Positions 1-4,095 of a DNA stretch of 6,632 nucleotides are shown piece after piece. Origin of the DNA: JADFOB01 sp964651325 (lineage in GTDB: Bacteria > Planctomycetota > Phycisphaerae > UBA1845). Below the pieces are notes generated by a model. The model was not told where the DNA came from. It worked only from the letters and a program-made list of their open reading frames with translations, and did not search any database. Each line of letters opens with the position of its first letter. The stretch's first letter is position 1. The DNA is taken from the NCBI GenBank assembly GCA_964651325.1, contig CAZYXP010000196.1, positions 1 to 6,632 of the forward strand. The letters are read 5' to 3'. Made by a program: the position numbers and the translations under genes.

Positions 1-25
1 GCGGCGCTACGCTTGCCCCCGGCTA

Positions 26-50
26 CTTTAGCGCAGGCCTTCAGCCTGCC
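26..50. repeat. Small GC-rich palindrome
   Basis: A 6-bp perfect inverted repeat, gcaggc (33-38) and gcctgc (44-49), encloses the 5-nt loop cttca. It is preceded by ttagc. A similar arrangement (tagcgcaggcc followed by gcctg) occurs on the minus strand near 2870-2887 at the end of the barrel-protein gene. The form, a short GC stem around a small A/T-containing loop in an intergenic region, fits a dispersed palindromic repeat family. Membership is inferred from only two copies in this window. Confidence 0.5.
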
Positions 51-81
51 ATCACCGCCGCCGATTGGGGCACGCACGCGA

Positions 82-150
82 TCCGCACGGCCGCGCGGGC
101 TAAAGCCCGCGGCTCAGGATGAAGGCCCCGCGGCTCAGGATGAAGGCCCC
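82..150 (+). repeat. Palindromic repeat with 21-bp tandem duplication of its right arm
   Basis: A 7-bp perfect stem (94-100 with 105-111) closes a taaa loop. The sequence from 106 onward, built around ccgcggctcaggatgaagg, is then repeated with a 21-bp period (106-126, 127-147 and three further bases), with no mismatch. Positions 96-115 match 6194-6213 inside alaS at 18 of 20 bases. Both sites also have tccgcacgg on the left and gga-gaagg on the right, so they look like two copies of one dispersed element. No ORF here has a convincing ribosome-binding site. Confidence 0.7.
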
Positions 151-198
151 TCTTGTGATCGTATCGACCAATCGTCTTGTGGTCGTATCGACCAATCG
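151..198 (+). repeat. 24-bp tandem duplication
   Basis: Two adjacent 24-bp copies (151-174 and 175-198) differ at a single base (a at 158, g at 182). The unit contains gtatcgaccaatcg. It directly abuts the 21-bp tandem repeat but has an unrelated sequence, so two independent duplications sit side by side. The low divergence suggests a recent event. No function can be assigned; the array ends about 140 bp before the peptidase start. Confidence 0.85.
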
Positions 199-336
199 TG
201 ACCGAATTCGACATCGTTCCGAGTTGTCGGCGGCGTTTGTTCCTGTTAGCTTCGTTTTGCCGTTATCGGTCCGAATTGCGTACCTGAATCGATCTCTATC
301 GGGAAGGGCCGGCCCTGGGGGATCCGGAGAATTCTG
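199..336 (+). other. Leader region of the S9 peptidase gene
   Basis: This non-coding stretch should contain the promoter of the peptidase gene. I see no convincing -35/-10 pair; ttgccg (257-262) with tacctg (281-286) is a weak candidate. A perfect 12-bp palindrome, agggccggccct, lies at 305-316, just before the ribosome-binding site ggaga at 326-330, which is spaced 6-7 nt from the ATG at 337. The palindrome could be an operator or a small leader structure, but nothing else supports this. Confidence 0.35.
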
Positions 337-2415
337 ATGCTGAAACTTGTTGCCCATGCGCTGACTCTTTGCTTTGTTGTGGCAATGGTCTCGCGCGTCT
401 CTGCGGAGGCGGAGACGTTTAGCCCGGAGCATGTCGCCAAGCTGCGCAGCGTTCGCTCGGCGAGTATATCGCCGGACGGTACGCACGTCGCCTATCTGCT
501 TGGCGTACCGAGGGCGCCTTTTGAGGGCGATAACGGCGGCGCGTTCAGCGAGCTGCATGTTGTGGACCTAGAGGGCAGGAGCCGCCCGTTTGTGACCGGT
601 TCGGTCAACGCGTCATCGGTCCATTGGACGGTGGATGGGAAAGGCATTTCGTTTCGGGCGAAGCGCGGCGACGACGAGCATACCTGCCTCTACGTGATTC
701 CTATCGATGGCGGCGAGGCCCGCAATGTGCTTTCGCACGATACGTCGATCAGCGCGTATGCGTGGAGCCCCGATGGCAAGCGCGTCGCCTTCATCGCCAA
801 GGACGAAGAGGACAAGGACCTCAAGAAACTCAAAGACAAGGGCTTCGACGCAGAGATTTACGAAGAGCAATTCCGCCCGGTTCGGGTTTGGATCGCCGTG
901 CCGGACGATGACGAAGATGAACCGCGTTCGTTGGATTTGGATGGATTTCCGTCGGAGCTACACTGGAGCCCCTCGGGCGATCGGCTTGTCGTGGCGTTGG
1001 CGCCGACGCCGCTGGTCGATGATCGGTATATGTTCCGCAAGCTCCAAGTCGTGGATGCCGAGACCGGAGCGGTGCTGGCTCGGATTAACAACCCCGGAAA
1101 ACTCGGCGCGGTGCGCTTCAGCCCGGACGGGCAGTACCTAGCGATGATCTCGGCCGAGGATCTCAACGATCCGGCCGCCGGGCGGATCATGGTGGTTTCC
1201 GCCGACGGGGGCGAGCTTACGGATGTGCTTCCAGACTACCTGGGACATGTGCGGTCCATCGAGTGGCAAAACAATGACACGATCATGTTCCTCGGCGACG
1301 AGGGCGTGTTTACCTCGTTCGGTGAAGTCGGGAAAGACGGCACCGGCCGCAAGACCCATCTGAAGGCCGGAACCATGGTCTTGGCAGGTCTTTCGCTTTC
1401 CAAGGAGGGCCAGCGAGCGGCGATGGTGTCGCAGTCTGCGATGCACCCTTCCGAGGTGTTTGTGATGGCCCGCGGAGAGGCCGAGCCCAAGCGCCTAACC
1501 GACAGCAACCCGTGGCTTAAGACGATGCGCTTGGCCAAGCAGGAAGTGATCACGTTTTCCGCTCGGGATGGGTTGGAGCTTCAGGGTATCCTTGTCCGGC
1601 CGCTCGACGAGGAGGCCGGGGCGCGCTATCCGCTGATTCTGACGGTTCACGGCGGCCCGGAGGCCAACGAGCACAACGGGTGGCAGACGTATTACAGCAA
1701 GCTGGGGCAGGTTGCGGCCGCGCGGGGGTTTGCCGTGTTTTATCCGAACTATCGAGGGAGCACAGGCCGGGGCGTCGCGTTTTCCAAGATGGGTCAGGCC
1801 GACTACGCGGGCGGCGAATTCAACGATTTGGTCGATGCGGTGGACTACCTGGTGAAGACGGGGCTGGTGGATCGAGCCAAGGTCGGCGTCACCGGGGGGA
1901 GCTACGGGGGATTCGCGACGGCGTGGTGCAGCACGTATTTTTCGGAGCACTTCGCGGCCGGCTGTATGTTCGTGGGCATCAGCGACCACATCTCCAAGAG
2001 CGGCACAACGGACATTCCCGAGGAGATGTTTCTGGTGCACTCGCGCACGCGGCCGTGGGATGCGTGGCAGTTTTTCCTAGAGCGCAGCCCGATTTACCAC
2101 GCGACCAAGGGGCGGACGCCGCTGCTTATCTTGCACGGCAAGAACGATCCGCGCGTCCACCCGAGCCAGTCGATGGAGCTTTACCGTCATTTGAAAACGC
2201 TGGGCAAGGCGCCCGTTCGGCTGGTGTTCTATCCCGGAGAGGGGCACGGAAACCGCAAAGCGGCCGGCAGATACGACTACAACTTGCGCACGCTCCGATG
2301 GTTTGAGCACTATCTGAAGGGCGCAGGCGGTGATCCGCCGCCGTATGATCTGGAATATCCCCTAGACAAGAAAGATGATGACGATGAGGCCAAGCAGAAG
2401 GACTCGACCGAGTAG
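337..2415 (+). CDS. Secreted S9 family (prolyl oligopeptidase-like) serine peptidase
   Basis: The 692-residue product should hydrolyse peptides as a serine exopeptidase or oligopeptidase of the acylaminoacyl-peptidase/dipeptidyl-peptidase type, outside the cytoplasm. Residues 1-23 look like a Sec signal peptide: K3, a hydrophobic core, and a VSA site before EAETF. Residues about 30-400 form a propeller with PD40-like blades; SPDG or SPSG motifs lie near residues 45, 144, 211 and 262. The C-terminal alpha/beta-hydrolase domain has the oxyanion-region motif HGGP (438-441), NYRGSTG (471-477), the nucleophile S522 in GGSYGG, D604 in HGKNDPRVH and H637 in GEGHGN, so the triad is intact. Length is normal for the family. 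The last 20 or so residues are a charged Lys/Asp/Glu tail with no domain. The ATG at 337 is supported by ggaga 6-7 nt upstream and by the signal peptide beginning there. The gene stands alone and converges on tRNA-Ile. Exact substrate preference cannot be read from the sequence. Confidence 0.95.
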   Translation: MLKLVAHALTLCFVVAMVSRVSAEAETFSPEHVAKLRSVRSASISPDGTHVAYLLGVPRAPFEGDNGGAFSELHVVDLEGRSRPFVTGSVNASSVHWTVDGKGISFRAKRGDDEHTCLYVIPIDGGEARNVLSHDTSISAYAWSPDGKRVAFIAKDEEDKDLKKLKDKGFDAEIYEEQFRPVRVWIAVPDDDEDEPRSLDLDGFPSELHWSPSGDRLVVALAPTPLVDDRYMFRKLQVVDAETGAVLARINNPGKLGAVRFSPDGQYLAMISAEDLNDPAAGRIMVVSADGGELTDVLPDYLGHVRSIEWQNNDTIMFLGDEGVFTSFGEVGKDGTGRKTHLKAGTMVLAGLSLSKEGQRAAMVSQSAMHPSEVFVMARGEAEPKRLTDSNPWLKTMRLAKQEVITFSARDGLELQGILVRPLDEEAGARYPLILTVHGGPEANEHNGWQTYYSKLGQVAAARGFAVFYPNYRGSTGRGVAFSKMGQADYAGGEFNDLVDAVDYLVKTGLVDRAKVGVTGGSYGGFATAWCSTYFSEHFAAGCMFVGISDHISKSGTTDIPEEMFLVHSRTRPWDAWQFFLERSPIYHATKGRTPLLILHGKNDPRVHPSQSMELYRHLKTLGKAPVRLVFYPGEGHGNRKAAGRYDYNLRTLRWFEHYLKGAGGDPPPYDLEYPLDKKDDDDEAKQKDSTE

Positions 2416-2449
2416 ATCGGCCCCCCCGGCGAGCGCCAATGAAGCTAAA

Positions 2450-2523
2450 TGGGCCCACCAGGACTCGAACCTGGGACCTCGTCGTTATCAGCGACGCGCT
2501 CTAGCCAACTGAGCTATGAGCCC
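2450..2523 (-). tRNA. tRNA-Ile (anticodon GAT)
   Basis: Read on the minus strand, the sequence folds into a complete cloverleaf. The 7-bp acceptor stem GGGCTCA/TGGGCCC has one G-U pair, the D stem is GCTC/GAGC, and the anticodon stem CGTCG/CGACG is perfect. The loop CTGATAA carries anticodon GAT (plus-strand positions 2487-2489), and the T arm is CCAGG-TTCGAGT-CCTGG. The discriminator base is A (2450), and CCA is not encoded, so the 3' end must be added by the CCA-adding enzyme. This tRNA decodes AUC/AUU. In many bacteria tRNA-Ile(GAT) lies in the 16S-23S spacer; here it is a stand-alone gene, with its 3' end 34 bp from the stop codon of the convergent peptidase gene. No U-rich terminator is visible behind it. 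Confidence 0.97.
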
Positions 2524-2549
2524 CTACCGCGCCGCCCAATCCGAATCTT

Positions 2550-2577
2550 ATCCCCATCCCGCTAGCGGGCGGGGGAT
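2550..2577 (-). other. Hairpin in the 5' leader of the tRNA-Ile transcript
   Basis: The perfect 12-bp palindrome cccgctagcggg (2558-2569) is flanked by a second complementary pair (atcccc at 2550-2555 with ggggat at 2572-2577), separated by a symmetrical 2x2 internal loop. The whole forms a long hairpin between the tRNA promoter and the tRNA 5' end. It would be in the leader removed by RNase P. It could aid processing or simply be a palindromic repeat; no U-tract follows, so it is not a normal terminator. Confidence 0.55.
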
Positions 2578-2604
2578 GACTCTCACGGCAGACTGCGGGA
2601 CGAC

Positions 2605-2632
2605 AATGTAGCGGGCAGGGTGGACTTGTCAA
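2605..2632 (-). promoter_or_regulatory. Sigma70-like promoter for tRNA-Ile
   Basis: On the minus strand a consensus -35 box TTGACA (2627-2632) is followed after 16 bp by TACATT (2605-2610), four of six matches to TATAAT. Transcription would start near 2597, giving a leader of roughly 75 nt before the tRNA. The exact -35 box and the position directly upstream of a tRNA with no other gene in between support the call. Confidence 0.65.
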
Positions 2633-2690
2633 CACGCCTCGGGCGTTCTTACGTGTTGGCGGTCGGATGCGGGGCCGCGATTGCCTACCT

Positions 2691-2731
2691 GGCGCCGCTG
2701 GAAGCGGTTATTTACTGCTTCCAGCGGCACC
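2691..2731. repeat. Perfect 12-bp inverted repeat (hairpin)
   Basis: The arms gccgctggaagc (2694-2705) and gcttccagcggc (2717-2728) are perfectly complementary and enclose an 11-nt A/T-rich loop. After one mismatch the pairing continues for two or three more bases. Further out, gatgcg (2666-2671) and cgcatc (2737-2742) are also complementary. It lies about 157 bp beyond the barrel gene's stop codon and 60 bp upstream of the tRNA promoter. No T-run follows on either strand, so a classical intrinsic terminator is unlikely. It may protect or end the barrel-protein mRNA, or be a dispersed palindrome. Confidence 0.85.
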
Positions 2732-2809
2732 AAGCTCGCATCTTCCATTGATGGGCCGCGCCTGTGATCGATGCGGGGAGGGAGTCCGCCCATTGCGTCT
2801 TCGCAAGAA

Positions 2810-2863
2810 CTCAGCGCCTTCGCCACAGGACCCAGCGCGTTCATCGGCCCCAGCGCGTTCACC
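2810..2863 (-). repeat. Degenerate tandem repeat, 18-bp unit
   Basis: Two adjacent 18-bp units (2828-2845 and 2846-2863) share cccagcgcgttca (2831-2843 and 2849-2861). A third, more diverged unit containing tcagcgccttc lies at about 2811-2827. On the minus strand an open frame reads through it as NALGP repeats, but it has no ribosome-binding site and runs through the hairpin and the tRNA promoter, so I treat this stretch as non-coding. Confidence 0.6.
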
Positions 2864-2869
2864 AGGATT

Positions 2870-2888
2870 CAGGCGGGGCCTGCGCTAG
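2870..2888 (-). repeat. Small palindrome abutting the barrel-gene stop codon
   Basis: The sequence caggcggggcctg (2870-2882) has 5-bp arms around a 3-nt loop. On the minus strand it begins tctagcgcaggcc, close to tttagcgcaggcc at 27-39 in the left palindrome. The TAG stop (2885-2887) falls in the shared stretch. The match is short (11 identical bases in a row plus the palindrome), so common origin is only a suggestion. It may also act as a weak 3' hairpin for the mRNA. Confidence 0.4.
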
Positions 2889-3802
2889 AATTCAATCGAC
2901 CAGAGGATTTTCGTGGCGAAATCTGGCGTTTCTTCGCGGCCATCCACCCCAATATCAAACGCCACTTTGATCGTCTGCGTTTCCGACAGCTCGTAGGCGG
3001 CACCTAATTCGACGACATGGTTGTTGCTGTGGCCATACTCTTCGCTGCTGGTGATGAGGTAGTTCACCGTGAGGACCATGTTTTCCGTGCACTTGCAGTC
3101 AGCACCGAATCCTGTTCCCCATTGGAAGTGTCGCCTGTTCTCGTCCTCGTCTCCTCGCCCGCCGTTGGCTGATTCGACATACCCTTCCAAGTGGCCGCGG
3201 AGCTTGCCAATCAACTCTTTGGTGAAGTTGAAGTGGACCTCGCCGTCCACGCCTGACGATCCCTCGCCGGTCGGCACGCGCATCTCCGCCCAGACGGCAA
3301 ACGCAGGCATCGTTTCAGTCTCACGCATGATCTGATTGAAGAGGATAACCGCAAGGTCGCCGGCCCCCTGATCGCCGCCGTCCCCAAGATTGATGGGAAG
3401 CCCCTCCAACTCAAGGAACATGCTATCGCTGATGCCGTATTTCAGGCTTCCGGCAATGCTGATGTCGTCATCGCCGCCCGCGCCGGTCGCCCACTCCGTG
3501 GCGAATTCCAACTCCCACTCTCCCTGGGATAGGTTGGCATTGGCTTCGCGTACGTTAAAGAAATCGCTAAGCTCGTGGTATTCGCCCAGCTTCGTCGTGC
3601 GCTCTTCGACGGTTGTGCTTTCCGAAACGACTTCTTCATCCTGGCTCTCGTCTTGCCACGTAGCCAGCGAAAAATTTACCGGCGTAGTTGCGATTGCGGT
3701 AGGCGCCGCCGGTGCCGCGCCGGTCGCTAGTGACACTGTCGAAGCCATCACGAGTCCGACGATCATCATCGATGTTTGATAACGCGTACGAAGCATTTGC
3801 AT
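2885..3802 (-). CDS. Exported outer-membrane beta-barrel protein, MetA/phenol 'transporter'-like
   Basis: The product is up to 305 residues. Residues 1-30 form a signal peptide (R5, R7, a hydrophobic stretch at about 12-27, then an Ala/Pro-rich cleavage region). Residues 50-72 are an acidic, Thr/Ser-rich linker. From about residue 75 to the end the chain shows repeated amphipathic strands, such as WELEFATEW, LKYGISDSMFLELEG and VVELGAAYEL, separated by Gly/Asp-rich turns. It ends in aromatic Phe (WSIEF), as outer-membrane barrel proteins do. The segment AEMRVPTGEGSSGVDGE (172-188) resembles the phenol-degradation MetA-type transporter family (PF13557-like). Two close cysteines (C236, C238) could be surface-loop ligands or a disulfide. 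The substrate is unknown, and family annotation as 'transporter' is itself weakly founded. The gene lies 293 bp downstream of alaS on the same strand with its own likely promoter, so it is probably transcribed alone. Confidence 0.75.
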   Translation of the reverse strand: MQMLRTRYQTSMMIVGLVMASTVSLATGAAPAAPTAIATTPVNFSLATWQDESQDEEVVSESTTVEERTTKLGEYHELSDFFNVREANANLSQGEWELEFATEWATGAGGDDDISIAGSLKYGISDSMFLELEGLPINLGDGGDQGAGDLAVILFNQIMRETETMPAFAVWAEMRVPTGEGSSGVDGEVHFNFTKELIGKLRGHLEGYVESANGGRGDEDENRRHFQWGTGFGADCKCTENMVLTVNYLITSSEEYGHSNNHVVELGAAYELSETQTIKVAFDIGVDGREETPDFATKILWSIEF

Positions 3803-3803
3803 A

Positions 3804-3813
3804 CTCCTCCCTC
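3804..3813 (-). promoter_or_regulatory. Strong ribosome-binding site with two possible starts
   Basis: On the minus strand gagggaggag directly precedes tATGCAAATG. Measured from ggagg, the first ATG (3800-3802) is only 3 nt away and the second (3794-3796) 9 nt. If gaggg is the pairing core, the first is 6 nt away. Either start leaves a functional signal peptide; the second would shorten the protein by two residues. The two cannot be separated by sequence alone. Confidence 0.7.
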
Positions 3814-3907
3814 AAAGGGTCACCCTGAACCACGCCGGCATTCGGCATAGCTCGGGCGCCAACCAAGAATTCCACTCGCTGCTTTCCCTCCACGCCAATC
3901 GGTCGGG

Positions 3908-3935
3908 ATTGTACTTCCGCTCCAGTCAATGCCAA
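3908..3935 (-). promoter_or_regulatory. Possible sigma70-like promoter of the barrel-protein gene
   Basis: On the minus strand TTGGCA (3930-3935) is followed after 16 bp by TACAAT (3908-3913); each box matches consensus at five of six positions. The start would be near 3900, giving a 5' leader of about 100 nt. The leader contains a small dyad, agggtgaccct, shortly before the ribosome-binding site, which might be an operator. The rest of the alaS-to-barrel gap (3803-4095) holds no gene that I can support. Confidence 0.5.
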
Positions 3936-4047
3936 CAGGAAATCGGGCTTGGTCACGAGATTTGCCGATTTCGTGCTTCTATGTGACCCAAATCTCCTAT
4001 ATCCGCATTCTGAGGCGACAAGAGTTTGCCTAATTCGCTTTTTGGGC

Positions 4048-4065
4048 GCCCCATTTTCATGGGAC
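4048..4065 (-). terminator. Hairpin after alaS, possible terminator
   Basis: About 31 nt past the alaS stop, the minus strand reads GTCCCAT-GAAA-ATGGGGC: a 7-bp stem with one G-U pair and a GNRA tetraloop. The G-U pair would be a C-A mismatch on the other strand, so the fold favours the alaS-sense transcript. A-rich rather than U-rich sequence follows, so this is not a canonical Rho-independent terminator; it may be an mRNA 3' end structure. Confidence 0.35.
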
Positions 4066-4095
4066 CTATCGAATGGAGTTTTCGGACAGGGCGCT

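Noticed and set aside
106..198. Tandem repeats considered as a CRISPR array.
   Set aside because: The units are directly adjacent with no spacers, there are only two copies of each, and no cas gene is nearby.
119..337. A 72-codon plus-strand frame whose TGA overlaps the peptidase ATG (TGATG), suggesting translational coupling.
   Set aside because: Its first third is made of the two tandem repeats, its ATG has no properly spaced ribosome-binding site, and the product resembles no protein I know. The peptidase has its own well-spaced site.
2343..2412. Charged Asp/Lys-rich tail of the peptidase considered as a sorting or processing signal.
   Set aside because: No known C-terminal sorting motif, hydrophobic anchor or domain is present; low-complexity charged tails are common in secreted proteins.
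2416..2449. Run of seven C and ggcgagcgcc considered as a terminator for the peptidase or the tRNA.
   Set aside because: The possible stem is only 3-4 bp with a very tight loop and lacks a T-tract in either direction.
2629..2862. A 77-codon minus-strand frame starting with NALGP repeats.
   Set aside because: It begins at GTG with no ribosome-binding site and runs through the 12-bp inverted repeat and the tRNA promoter. The repeat seems to be a DNA-level duplication.
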